The notes beneath the pieces were generated by a model, which worked only from the letters and a program-made list of their open reading frames with translations, was not told the DNA's origin and did no database searches. From assembly GCF_009870125.1 (NCBI RefSeq), contig NC_046679.1, forward strand, positions 12,834,001 to 12,898,000: a stretch of DNA of 64,000 nucleotides, given 5' to 3'. Source of the stretch: Drosophila pseudoobscura (Eukaryota > Arthropoda > Insecta > Diptera > Drosophilidae). Both the position numbers and the translations under genes were made by a program. Below are positions 35,139-50,402 of the stretch, in pieces (position 1 is the first letter of the stretch; each line of letters opens with the position of its first letter).

Positions 35139-38100
35139 ATGCGGCAACAGCTTGCGAAACTCGTCTGCTTATTGTGCTGCACTCTGTGCCTCCTCCGATG
35201 TGAGTATCTTAGTAACTATTTAAAGTTTTCGTGTGCGTGCGTGCGTGCTATATAAAAGACTCTAGAAGCGAACGCATGTTCGTTCGGAAAAGGGAATTGA
35301 ATCCAATTAAAGAACAGCGCGCTTTGTGGGTCACGGCCAATGGCTAGAAATTCCCAGCAGCAGCAAATGTGCTCGGCCAGCGCCGCAAAACGAAGGGCAA
35401 TAAACCGCGAAAACGTAGCCAAAAAGTGAGTGTGTGAGTAATTGCCGCCGTGCTGCGGGAGACGGGTCACTTCTGGTTTGGCGCTGGCCGACATTGACCT
35501 TGGCCGGAGTAAGCGTTGAGTAAGCCTGTTCTCGTTTCAGCCGATTTCGGGTGTGCCAGTTTGCGAGCTTGCAACTGCATCCGGATCAAAGAGTGCGTTG
35601 CCTTCACCCGTCTTCTGCTGCATCATCAGCCGGAAGAGCGGGCCGCTGTCTTCGCGAAGGTACACGCGGCAGGCTGTGGCTTTGAAGGAATCGATCCCCT
35701 GGTCTGCTGCCCTCAGAGCCAGCACCAAAGTCGACACCGCCATGAGTCCACGGTCAGGCCCATGCGCATGCTACGTTTTGCCCCACCGGACGAGCGCTGG
35801 ATTTGGGGCGACAGTCGTCTGTCTCCGCCAGCCTTTGGCCAGGACGAAACAGAAATGAATCTGCACGACTACTGGGACTTCAAGGAGCAAAGAAACTGTC
35901 CCCAGCCAGTAGATCCAGAGTTTTATGATCATCGCTTTGGCAGTGGAAGCGGTCACTCATTCCACTACGACATCGACCATGGCAGCAACGATTGGCACTC
36001 GCCGCGTCCTGCCCCAGAGGACAAGCCCATCGTGTTTCCCGGGGACTTGCGCTTCCTGCGACATGGCGGGGAACAGGAGACCAGCACAGACGTGAGTCAA
36101 GGTCCACCCTTGGCACCTTTTACCACGGCCCTGCCGTCAACCACCACGTCTGCTTCTCCTACTGCTGTTCCTGCGACAGTGTCCTCCTGCGGAATAAGCA
36201 TCGAAAGCCGTTTGCTTGGAGGAGAACAGGCCACTGCAGGACAATACCCATGGTTGGCTAGAATCGCCTACAGAAATAGAAGTAAGTAAAGGACACACGT
36301 GGACTCCTTGGAACTGCTTTAATTTAGAATTTGAATGGCAAACATAAGCGCCTGCTTGTAAGTGATACTTGAATTAATTGTGTCCGGGATATTGTGTAGA
36401 TGAGTATTTGGGTGACCTTGCCCTCGTGTTTGTTGCAAACAGTTAAATATAATAAACCCCTGCTAGCGATCCTAGCCCATCTCATTGGCCACATCTCCTA
36501 GCTTGATGGTCGAGGCGACTCCTGCGGCAAAGAGCCCCACAGCTATGGCCATCGACAAGCGGCCTCCAGGTAATGATGTTTGTTCTCTTTTGGGATTTGG
36601 GCCTTGTCCGAAGCCCTGAGCTTCACCATATCCGCTTCCAGTGCCTGTGCCCGGGCCACCGCCTCGACCATTGTTGTAGCCTTTGCCAGGAGCACCGCCA
36701 GTGCCAGAACCGGCGCCATATCCGCTGTCAATGCCTTTGCCAGAAGCATCAGTTGGACCGCCGCCGTATCCACCGCTGCCACCATCAGGACCAGTGCCAG
36801 GTTTACCGCCACGAACACCGACAGGATCACCGTAACGCTCTCCGTTCGGGCCAACGCCATATCCACCATCAGGTCCAAAGGCAACAACGCGGTCATCATC
36901 TGGCTCACCTGCATGACCACGTGTTCTAGGACCAGAGGTACCAGCACCTCCAGCACCAGCGCCTCCAGCACCACCTGACTTGCTAATCAGACACAGTTCT
37001 TCTCCACACGGGTCTGGTCCGCACCGCCCCCGACGTCCCATGGGTGGACCTGGGCCGCATGGCGGACGACGGCCAGCGGGTGGGCCGCCATTCTGTGAAA
37101 CGTGTTGTCCGGATCCTTGGGAAGGATGCCCATTAGCATCACAAACGTTTGACTGTTTTCCGTCTGGCGCACAGGGACACCCTTTTTTCTCCATTATCGA
37201 TAGGGCGCTGTTGAATGAGAAGAAATCGCATGAATCATCCATTCCAAAAACTATTTCAGGCAGCAACCGCATCAGCTTCCGCTGCTCGGGATCGCTGATC
37301 GCCAGCAACTATGTTGTGACAGCCGCCCATTGTGTGGTTAACCTGGTTGGCGACCTGGAAGTGTAAGTGCTTTGGCAAGGGATAAGCCTCCCGCCCATTC
37401 TAATGCAGCTATTACCCCACTTCCAGATCCCATGTGCGGCTGGGCGATGCACCGGCCAATGCGGAGGATGCCTCCAATCTGTTTGCCATCGACCAAGTGT
37501 TGGTGCACCCGAATTTCGACCAGCCCAGATATGCCAACGACATTGCTCTGCTGCGGCTCAACAGTACGGCTAGTAAGTGCATCCATCCATCCCATCCCCC
37601 ATGTCTGCCACGCCACTAACTTTATCGTCCCCTCAGGTACCTTTACGCCCATTTGCTTACCTTTGAACAGCACTGAGACACTCGGGAATAGACTGATTGG
37701 GCAAACGGGAGTTGCCGCCGGCTGGAGCACTTCGAATTCGGAAGGTATGTCTTGAAACAAGGTCGTAATATGATTTGGTACCTGTGTGGGTTCGTTTTTC
37801 AATACAGATATTGTTGCTTTAGCATCGAACGGCACACGTTCGATTTGACTGGATTTACCAGTTGACTGGAATAGGTGTACCACAGCAGGAAAATGCAAAG
37901 CCTACCATGATTCAAACAAAATCCGTCTGCATATTTGTAATTTCAGGTAACATCTCTACCAATTCGACATCATCCACGGTGCGGTTTATTCGGCTGCCCA
38001 TAGTGAACACCACCAGCTGTGCGATTGCGTATGCCACTCTCAGCGAGAACTTCCAGCAGCCGATTGTGATCACACCCAGTCACCTGTGTGCCCAGGGCCA

Positions 38101-38317
38101 GCCGATGAATGACGTGTGCCGTGGGGACAGCGGCGGGCCGTTCATGGACGATGGCACCTCTGGCCTGTTGGCCATCAATGGACGCTATACGCTCATTGGC
38201 ATTGTGGCCTTTGGACCGACTTTGTGTGGTGTTACCACAATTCCGGGTGTTTACACGCTGGTCAGCAGCTTTTCGGACTGGATTCAGAGGAGCATCAACA
38301 GGACGCCCAATACCTGA
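35139..38317 (+). CDS. Clip-domain trypsin-like serine protease 1
   Basis: Exons 35139-35199, 35541-36281, 37260-37362, 37427-37572, 37637-37744 and 37947-38317 give 509 residues. The first exon is a signal peptide (MRQQLAKLVCLLCCTLCLLR). A clip domain follows (CNCIRIKECVAF, then AGCGFEG, then LVCCP). After a long linker, zymogen cleavage is expected after Arg in IESRLLGGEQATAGQYPW. The catalytic triad is complete: His in VVTAAHC, Asp in YANDIALLRL, Ser in CRGDSGGPF. Asp six residues before the active Ser predicts trypsin specificity. Such enzymes act in extracellular cascades leading to Toll activation or melanization. I cannot name the D. melanogaster orthologue. The 978-nt intron 2 hosts an antisense gene. 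The protease domain is cut by four introns, unlike its neighbour. Confidence 0.85.
36472..37242 (-). CDS. Nested antisense Gly-rich protein with Cys-Gly-Pro motifs
   Basis: A single open frame on the reverse strand lies wholly inside intron 2 (36282-37259) of clip protease 1. It starts MDDSCDFFSFNSALSIMEKK (ATG at 37242, 256 residues); a second ATG at 37194 (MEKKGCPCAPDGK) would give 240. Residues 20-75 are rich in Cys, Pro and Gly, with CGP-type units (PPCGPGPP, RCGPDPCG). The middle is a Gly-rich repeat region (GTGPDGGSGGYGGGP), and near the C-terminus there is one hydrophobic stretch (SMAIAVGLFAAGVAST). A TATCGATA box lies exactly at 37195-37202, just before the second ATG. CGP repeats recall the Mst84D/Mst87F sperm-tail proteins, so testis expression is a guess. 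The high GC content and the long frame in an otherwise AT-rich intron support real coding. Confidence 0.55.
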   Translation of the reverse strand: MDDSCDFFSFNSALSIMEKKGCPCAPDGKQSNVCDANGHPSQGSGQHVSQNGGPPAGRRPPCGPGPPMGRRGRCGPDPCGEELCLISKSGGAGGAGAGGAGTSGPRTRGHAGEPDDDRVVAFGPDGGYGVGPNGERYGDPVGVRGGKPGTGPDGGSGGYGGGPTDASGKGIDSGYGAGSGTGGAPGKGYNNGRGGGPGTGTGSGYGEAQGFGQGPNPKREQTSLPGGRLSMAIAVGLFAAGVASTIKLGDVANEMG

Positions 38318-38520
38318 CCAGCTGCAACAATGGCAGGCGTCCATCCAAAGCTTTCTTTCAATGCCAAAGTCTACAGTGTAGAAGTGTAATTTTAGCGATC
38401 ATAAAAAACCGAGATTAAATCAATTGTCTTTATACCTGATACGAATTTGATAGCGAGAGCAAAAGCTTCCGATCAAAGCTCACGCAAAGCTTCGCTTTGG
38501 GCCGCTCCGCACTGCTCCAC

Positions 38521-38530
38521 GGGAATTCCG
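38521..38530 (+). promoter_or_regulatory. Candidate NF-kappaB (Rel/Dif) site
   Basis: GGGAATTCCG fits the insect kappaB consensus. It lies 142 nt before the ATG of clip protease 2, in the short gap between the two proteases. A GATA-type TGATAG (38448-38453) lies about 70 nt upstream. Paired kappaB and GATA sites are typical of fat-body immune genes. Function is inferred. Confidence 0.4.
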
Positions 38531-38671
38531 TTTTAGTCATCGCTTTTTATTCTCAGCTGAAGATCAGCCCCCATTATCGCGGTGTTTACTTTGATATCAG
38601 CTGCCCCAAGCTGCGATATCAATCGACGACGTCTTGAGAAAGGATTAAGCGAGGCAGACACTACATGAAAA

Positions 38672-40184
38672 ATGTTCAAAATAGAGTACATCTGTTTTAT
38701 TTGTGGGATTTTAGCAAACTTGTCAGCCGTGTTAGGTCGTAAGTAAAAATTGAAGAAGGTAGAGTGGAGGGTGGAGGAAGTACATACTACTGATTGGCTT
38801 GTGCTCTGGGCCTTCACATGTCTTCTGAAGCCCCAAAACCTGTTCCCTTTCCTATACATATATCTAAATCTAATGCTAATAGTTGTTAGATATTCAGAGG
38901 CTGTTTGCCAAACGGAATTGTTGTTTATTTTTGGAATTAGATACATATGCATTTTTGCTCAATTCAGACTAAATTACACACAGTGTTTAATCATTTGCCC
39001 CCCAGAGTTCTATTTCCCCAATGAGGCCACCCAAGTGCCCAACTATGGGCGATGCATTACGCCCAATCGAGAACGTGCCCTGTGCATACATCTGGAGGAT
39101 TGCAAATATCTCTATGGCGTGCTGACGACGAGCCCGCTGCGTGACACCGACAGACTCTACCTCAGTCGCAGCCAGTGTGGCTATACGAACGGTAAGGTAT
39201 TGATCTGCTGCCTGGATAGGTACCGGGACACCAGCCCGACCACGATGCAGCAATCGGTCCAACCAAACATCACCAATAGCAATCTGCTGCCGCTGCCCGG
39301 CCAATGCGGCAATCTGTTGTCCAATCGTATTTACGGTGGCGTCCGAACCAAAATCGACGAGTTCCCCTGGATGGCATTGATAGAATACACCAAGAGTGAG
39401 TGCCTAAGATGCGTCCGACTGCTTGTTCCCTTTTCATTTATTCTATTCCGTAGCCGCTGGCAAAAAGGGCCATCATTGCGGTGGCTCCTTGATTAGCACT
39501 CGGTATGTGGTGACGGCCTCGCACTGTGTCAATGGTAAGGCCCTGCCCGCCGACTGGCGACTGACTGGTGTGCGCCTGGGCGAGTGGGACACCGCCACCG
39601 ATCCCGACTGCGAGTTGGACGTACGGGGCATGAAGGACTGTGCACCTGCGCACTTGGATGTGCCTGTCGAGCGGACTATACCACATCCCTCCTACATTCC
39701 CAGCTCTAAAAACCAGGTTAACGACATTGCTTTGCTGCGTTTGGGCAACCAAGTGGAGTACACCGACTTTGTGCGGCCCATTTGCCTGCCCCTGGACGCG
39801 AATCTGCGCTCAGCCACGTTTGATGGCATTACCATGGATGTGGCTGGCTGGGGAAAGACGGAAGAGATGTCCTCCAGCAATCTGAAGCTCAAGGCTGCCG
39901 TGGAAGGTACCAGAATGGACGACTGCCAGGCCGTGTACAACCGTCAGGACATAATGCTGGAGGACACACAGATGTGTGCAGGCGGCAAAGAGGGCATCGA
40001 CTCGTGTCGCGGTGACTCCGGGGGTCCGCTGATAGGCCTGGACACAAACAAAGTAAATACTTACTATTTCTTGGCGGGCGTGGTTTCGTTCGGGCCCACG
40101 CCCTGCGGACTGGCGGGCTGGCCAGGAGTGTACACGCTCGTGGGCAAATACGTTGACTGGATCCAAAATACAATTGAGCCATAA
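38672..40184 (+). CDS. Clip-domain trypsin-like serine protease 2
   Basis: Exons 38672-38738, 39006-39395 and 39454-40184 give 395 residues. The signal peptide is MFKIEYICFICGILANLSAV. A classic six-cysteine clip domain follows (GRCITPNRERALCIHLEDC, then SQCGYTNGKVLICC). Activation cleavage is expected after Arg in LLSNRIYGGVRTKIDEFPW. The triad is complete: VVTASHC, NDIALLRL, SCRGDSGGPL, with a trypsin-type Asp pocket. The overall pattern resembles the easter/Sp7/MP group that cleaves Spaetzle or prophenoloxidase precursors. I do not assign an orthologue. Exon 2 begins after a pyrimidine-rich acceptor (TTTGCCCCCCAG) that keeps the frame. The upstream alternative start (ATGAAAAATG) is out of frame with the signal peptide. 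A kappaB-like site lies upstream. Confidence 0.87.
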
Positions 40185-40354
40185 ATGGTGTGTAAGTGTA
40201 ATTGTAAACCGCATTTAACTTGTAAATTGTAAATAAATCTTATAAACAAATTACGCGCCAAATAGAGCAACTGCAGGGCTGCCATATCTATCAAATAGCT
40301 TACGTAAGGCGTTGCCAGAAAACGCGCTACTGTTAAGTTGTCAACACGAGAAAT

Positions 40355-41166
40355 ATGCTGAGAAATATCTGCGTAACACAGCTAAATCTGCTGAAAAGTG
40401 CAACCAGCCTGCAGCAGCAGGTCCGGGTAAGTAATGTCGCCATCGAGGAGGGGCACCTTCATTCAAAACTTTTCATTTGCAGACCACGTTCATCCTGAAA
40501 CGAAAATATGAACCGCTGTTGCACAAAACCAACGAGAAGCCCCGGCGTATGCGGGCCAAACACTTCATCTATGAGCTGGTAGAGGACACGCAAGTGAAGA
40601 AGCGGCCCAACATGGAAGTAGTCCTAAAGACCTTTGTCGAAGGTGTCGGCGACAAGGGCGACGTTGTGTCCATGAAGCCCCATTTCGTCTACAACAAATT
40701 GCTGCTGCCGGGACTGGCGGCCTACAAAACGCCCGAGAACATTGCCAAGTACGCGAAGACAGAGGCCGAGAAGTCGGCAGTGAAGCATAGCTCGGCTTAT
40801 GCCCAACGGACGGTCAACATGCTGGAGTCCATTGTCTTGGCTGTGATTATGAACAAGGATGAGCCTTGGGTGCTCGAGCCGTGGCACATCAAAGCCTCGC
40901 TTCGCAAGGCCGGCTTCCATTGCAAAGAGGATTGCATAACCCTGCCCAAGGAGCGCATTGAGGGACCTGATCTTAAGAAGGAAAGCAAAGACTTTTACTG
41001 CATCGTAACAATCAATAAATTGGAGCAGGCCACGCTCAAATGCCGCTTGCATCATTGGAGCACGGACCCAAGCGAACGTTTGCCCTACGTGCTGGAGCAC
41101 TGGAAAATGACATCAGAGCCGTTGCTGGATGTTAGTTCCCCTGAAAAAGAGACCTTAAACTGTTAA
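40355..41166 (+). CDS. mRpL9: Mitochondrial ribosomal protein L9 (bL9m)
   Basis: Exons 40355-40426 and 40483-41166 give 251 residues. The first exon (MLRNICVTQLNLLKSATSLQ) is Arg/Leu-rich without acidic residues, fitting a mitochondrial presequence. The second holds the L9 N-domain in the signature VLKTFVEGVGDKGDVVSMK, then FVYNKLLLPGLAAYKTPEN, equivalent to bacterial GDVVEVKDGYARNFLIP. The long C-terminal half is typical of metazoan mL9. The protein is a structural component of the mitoribosome large subunit. It begins 170 nt after protease 2 ends, and is followed by AATAAA at 41168-41173. The gene converges on Fkbp39. Confidence 0.93.
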
Positions 41167-41321
41167 CAATAAAAATATATGTTACAAAACTGTTTTATTT
41201 ATGAACAGCGTGAAAAACAAAGAATATTTATTTTAACATTTCATCAATTGTTGCTCAAAAGTTGTACGATGTGGAATACTACCTTAAATGCTACATTACA
41301 GAGTCTATATGATGTTTATTT

Positions 41322-42641
41322 TTAGTTCACTCCCTTCAACTCCACATCGAAGACAAGTGTCGAGTTGCCTGGAATATTTGGAGGAGCTCCACGGGAACCG
41401 TAGGCCATGTGCGGGGGGCACGTGATGCGACGCTTGCCGCCAACCTTCATGCCAATGACGCCAGTGTCCCAGCCCTTGATGACTTCACCGCCTCCCAGGC
41501 GGAAGCGGAATCCCTTGCCCTGTAGCATGCTGTCAAAGGTCTTGTTGTTGCTCTGGAGACGACCAATGTAGTATACGGTGGCACGTTTTCCCTTCTGGGC
41601 CTCTGGCCCTTTTCCAGTGGTCAGGTCCAAAATTTTCACACCGCCCGTAATGGTGCGCTCGCCGCCGGCAGGCTTTTTCTCCTGCTCCTTTGCCTTCGGC
41701 TGCTCCTTCTTGGACTCGGGTTTTTCCTTCTTCGCCTGCTTCTCCGGCTGGTTTTTGGCTACACCGTTCTGATCTTTTCCAGCTTTCTCATTAGCTTTGG
41801 GTGCTATCTTGGCAACCTTGGCTTTGGGCTGCTCATCCTCCTCCTCAGAATCCTCTTCCTCACTCTCATCTTCGTCGTCCTCCTCATCATCTTCTTCGTC
41901 GCCATTTTCGAGCAAGGACTCGTACTCTTCGATGATCTTACTGTCCTCAATGTCTTCATCGTCTTCATCGCCTTCCTCGTCGTCGTCTTCGTCCTCATCC
42001 TCCTGGCCATTCTTGTCTGCCTTGCCCTTCAATAAAGTCTTCAAGTTAAACTCCTCGTCGTCCTCATCTTCCGAATCAATGTCATGCAAGTAGCCCAGCA
42101 ATGAAACAGTGGCGTCGCCTGCGAAGTTAGAAGAAAATTTTGAATACCGATTAATATGTAATCCTCTATATGTAAGCTTTATGGATGCCTGCGGGTGCAC
42201 ACTATTAATCATAAAATCAGCTTACCTGTTGTTTGGAATATGATTCGGTCGCCCTTGCTAAAGTTCAAGTCCAGCGGGACTTGTGGATTATCTTTGCGGA
42301 CTGTGGCGACCACATACTTTTGCTTTTCGGCTGTCAAATACAACTTGGCCTCCTCTCCCTTATCGAGAGCAACACCCGAAATATGGAACGACTTTACAAT
42401 CGTCTGGGTGTACTTGCGGTTAGGCTTCATTACCAATCCTAATGCATCAAAAGATATAAGAACATGTTACACATTTCGTCTCTAAAATGGTGGCGTTCCA
42501 CGCTGCCGGCGTGTCGCAAGCACGTGGCCGGTGCAACAGCGTCAGCTGCGATGACCATGCGCCCATGCGTGACCATTATGGCCCTGGATACAAATCATTC
42601 AAATGATTAAAAAGGTCTAACTTACCCCAAAACATCGACAT
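41322..42641 (-). CDS. Fkbp39: FK506-binding protein 39 (nuclear nucleoplasmin-like FKBP)
   Basis: Exons 42626-42641, 42226-42438 and 41322-42118 on the reverse strand give 341 residues. The first exon encodes only MSMFW plus one base. Residues 1-95 form the nucleoplasmin-like domain (FWGLVMKPNRKYTQTIVKSF; FSKGDRIIFQTTGDATVSLL). They are followed by long Asp/Glu tracts (about 110-170) and a Lys-rich segment. The C-terminal 110 residues are a full FKBP peptidyl-prolyl isomerase domain (FDSMLQGKGFRFRLGGGEVI, then GWDTGVIGMKVGG, then PHMAYGSRGAPPNIPGNSTL). Fly FKBP39 is a nucleolar/chromatin histone chaperone linked to autophagy control. The active-site Asp, Phe, Trp and Tyr positions appear intact. 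Promoter signals lie immediately upstream at 42730-42780. Confidence 0.93.
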
Positions 42642-42729
42642 ATTGAATTTTTTTGCTTTTTTCTGCTGGAATACAACTTAAACGTCAAGAAATTATTTTA
42701 CAAGAGAAGCCACTGACGCGGGCAGTATA

Positions 42730-42780
42730 CAGTGTGACCACAGATTTAAATATACCGTCTGACCCTCAGAAATATACCGT
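42730..42780 (-). promoter_or_regulatory. Fkbp39 core promoter: Motif 1 plus motif 6-like elements
   Basis: CAGTGTGACCA at 42730-42740 is a reverse-strand match to Ohler Motif 1 (YGGTCACACTR), bound by M1BP. It is followed by two AAATATACCG units (42748-42757, 42770-42779) that match motif 6 (GTATWTTT) on the gene strand. Motifs 1 and 6 commonly pair in fly housekeeping promoters. It lies about 90-140 nt upstream of the Fkbp39 ATG. Confidence 0.6.
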
Positions 42781-43740
42781 CTCATTTCATAAATATACCG
42801 TAAATATACTGACGAATTATCGTTGTCAAACGGAGTATGCCCATTTGTATACTCTATTTCGTTAACTTAATATGAAAATATTGCTTTTCTGTATATATAT
42901 TCTAATCACGATACCAATTCTTGGTCTCCGAAGTACCCTTTAAACAGATACTGACAAGTTACGAATATATGAGAGCATGGGATGACAAACATTTTCTTCA
43001 CTCTATAATGTCCTCTTCCGTAGGGTATGCCCTACGGTTGCTGTCAGGCGGCTATTACCGATTCAATACCCGATTCAAATAAATACTGAAATATACGGTC
43101 TCATTTTCAAAATATACCGACGAATTATTCATATTCCTTTTTTTTATCTTCCGTGGAATATTACTAGCTATATAGAATATTAAGCCATGCCCACATAATT
43201 TTATCCAATTGATGAATCTATATTATACTTGAATGGCTTATTTTAAAGACTTAACTTTTACTGTTTTTGCCTCCATTTTAATTCTTCAACAACATATAGC
43301 GTCTCGTATGATGAAAAACCGAACTTAGCCCACTTAAGCCCCTCTATTTAAATTGTTCAACTACTTGAGGTAAATGGCGGAAAATATTACCGATTTTAAA
43401 TTCTTCTTGTAGATTCATGCCAGCTTTCATCTATACTTAAAAATAACCACGATAAATTTCACTTGAACTGCGTTAAAATTATTAAATTATTATTATATTC
43501 GGTGGAAAATTGAAATTCCTTGGCTTATAATAGGTTAATCGTTCTACGTGAAGGATTGGTAACCATATTGCTCAATTTTGATATTCCATCGAATATTATT
43601 AGCCAGATAGAACTTTCAGCCATGCCCAAACATGACAAACATTCTCTCAGTTCTATAATATCCATTTCCCAGGGTATGCAAAATTTTGCTCAATCCGTAT
43701 TTTTATTTGGTGGTGGTATTTATCCTCGTGGTGCTGCCAC
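42781..43740. repeat. Dispersed non-coding repeat, copies 2-3 (compound)
   Basis: Blocks shared with other copies: AATATACCG near 42790 and 43120, ACTGAAATATACGGTCTCATT (43086-43106), CATGCCCACATAATTTTATCC (43185-43205), GAACTTAGCCCACTTAAGCC (43321-43340), and GGCGGAAAATATTACCGATT (43376-43395). The stretch GACAAACATTCTCTC/CCATTTCCC near 43637-43672 is the reverse complement of sequence at 53.8 and 54.3 kb. So this segment looks like two or more diverged copies joined. No coding capacity is seen. It fills most of the gap between Fkbp39 and Sra-1. Confidence 0.65.
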
Positions 43741-43899
43741 CTGATAAGAATGGGAGATACCCATATGGTAACGCTGCTGGGTGAATGGCAAAAACTGTGT
43801 TTTGTGTATTTGTGGCAACGACAGACGAAAAAAAAAATCTTAGTCGGGCATTGGTGCCCCGCCTTATTAACTTTTAATTTAATCAAGTCAAGTCGTTAG

Positions 43900-48329
<4,430 letters not shown>

Positions 48330-49115
48330 GGCCCACACAGCCGAAGATGCATTTAAGCCAATCGTATGAATATAAGTTATACTTAATCACAGTTTATATG
48401 CCCGTCGGGAAGCGCAAAAGTCGCAATCGAGGTGATGATAGCCGCGTAGAAACCAAAAGAGCCAAAAGAGCCCTTGGCCATGCGCTGACCCCCTCTATGC
48501 ATCATGACAAAAATGTTCGCGTGGATTTGATTCTTGATTGAATTCGATTTTATTATTGAACATGTTTTCTGGTATGGTATTTCGTACAGTATGTCAAATG
48601 TATTATGCAAGCAATTATATATTTACTAGATATAATATTGATTCCCCCCCATGCTATGGCGTTCTATTTAATCTACTCGTATATTATCCCAAATACTCTA
48701 CTGTAAGAACGAACCCTAAGATATTATGTTTTGGCCCAATAGATACCAATAGAAAACATTCTTAACATTCTTAATTTGCTTTTGCTCCACGATTTGAGAA
48801 TCAAATTAGCCAAAGAATTGACAGACAGCACGGCGCAAAATGAAAACAAAAACGAATTGGCTTTAAATAAAATCGAAAGTATTACAGATATAGATGCAGC
48901 GAATGAACAGAAAACAATACATACTCGTACTATACTTATAAAATGGAAGATGTGGACAGCCAACATTTACACACAGACACACGAAGCACACTCTTAATAC
49001 AATGAACTTTATCGAATAAAATTTTCATACGTATTTCTAACAAACCCCAAAACAAAACGACTTACACTTACGCGTGGAATTTTGTATGTATTTAGGAATG
49101 AATTGATGTCCTGGT
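48330..49115. other. 3' UTR region between Sra-1 and NAGK
   Basis: AT-rich sequence between convergent genes. AATAAA at about 49015-49020 (plus strand) may end Sra-1 transcripts. Some open frames exist but are low complexity and unsupported. Confidence 0.5.
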
Positions 49116-50402
49116 TCACTTTTCTTGGCACTTGCAACACTTGGTGGCCACGCCATTCCCCGTCGGGGCTTTGCCGCCCTTCGGTATGGTGTGCAATACT
49201 GTGAAATTGTCGGAATATTTGCGCGGCAGGTTAAAGGCGGCACTGTCCGCACCCAGGTAGCAGGCGCCGTAGGCGCTGCTCTTGGTGATGCGCACCAGCT
49301 TGAGATTAAACTTGATGCTCTGCTTGGACAGCTCTTTGGTAAAAGCCCCTTGGAACAGGTTCCAGCTGGACCACACCGAACCAACGCAGACCACGTTCAG
49401 CTCGCCCGTCTGGACCAGATCCTTGTGCACATTGGGCAACAAAGCCGTGATCATGCGGGCCAGATGGACGCCAGCCTCGCGGAAGAGTATCAACGCCAGT
49501 TCGTCTCCGTCTTCGGCGTTTTGGGCCAGTTTCTTGCACAGGTTGGCGAAGAAGGGCTTGTCAAACTTGGCATAGCAATGGGGCAGCATGTCGTAGCGCG
49601 TCTCAATACTGAAGTGCTCCTTGATCAGGGCCCAGGTCTTGGTTATGGGAGCCGGGGCCTTCTCGAAGCTATCCATGTCATCAAAGACAACCTTAAGGGC
49701 GCGATAGGATATGTACCAGGCTGGGAATGACATAAATTGGGGGTCGAATGATTAGGATCAAAGTCGAAAACAACAACAGTGTGCCACTGAGTTAGTGGTA
49801 ATCAACGCTGCTATCGTCAAACAATCCTAATCGCAGTTGATGCGTATAATCTAAGCATTGAAATCGAATAAACAGACACAATCCATTAGCTGATAGTGGA
49901 TTACACTCACCGCTGCCCTCGTCTCCAAGGAAGTTGCCCCATCCGCCGCAGTTGAACGTGGAACCGTCAGGGTTGCGCAGCAGGCAATTGGAGCCCGTGC
50001 CCGAGATGAGCACTATGCCGCCGATGGAGGAGGCGGTGAACATGCTGCCCATGGTATCGCTGGAAACAGCATAGCTGTCGGCCAGGTTGGGGAATGTGGT
50101 GCGCAGTTCCTGCTCCAGCTCTCGATTGGTGGCTTCCTGTCAAGATGGACTCATGAGAGAATGCACTTGCCTCTTGGGCGAGAGAACTTACTTGCTCGCA
50201 GCCACTCAGACTGAGGCCCAAGCTGGTTAGGCGAATGTCTTTCGATATGTTGGCCTCCTCCTTTGCCCGCTCAACCATGTCGGCAATGCGTCGCGCGCAT
50301 TCCGGAATGCCAATACCCCAGTGGTTAGTGCCCAGGCCACTGGTAGACCCCACAGACTGGCCGCTTTCATCGCAGATGACCAGCCTGGAGTGCGTTGCTC
50401 CG
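49116..50402 (-). CDS. NAGK: N-acetylglucosamine kinase (5' exon not located)
   Basis: Exons on the reverse strand are 50192-50402, 49911-50136 and 49116-49720, together about 347 residues. The first listed exon begins [15 protein letters not shown] after a TATTGCAG acceptor, at the end of the ATP phosphate-1 motif. [22 protein letters not shown], the phosphate-2 and adenosine region [18 protein letters not shown], and [15 protein letters not shown] all match human NAGK. The enzyme phosphorylates GlcNAc (salvage) to GlcNAc-6-phosphate in the cytosol, feeding UDP-GlcNAc. The start exon, which should supply a few residues ending in Gly, was not found with confidence between 50403 and 51259. One candidate begins ATGGAGAGGGAAAC near 50482 with a 68-nt intron. 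It does not give the expected Gly-rich motif. Confidence 0.85.

Noticed and set aside
36573-36978. Plus-strand frames in the clip protease intron
   Set aside because: They are Ser/Thr/Ala or Gln/His-rich mirror images of the Gly codons in the reverse-strand nested gene.
41797-42093. Poly-Ser plus-strand frame
   Set aside because: Antisense of the Asp/Glu tracts of Fkbp39.
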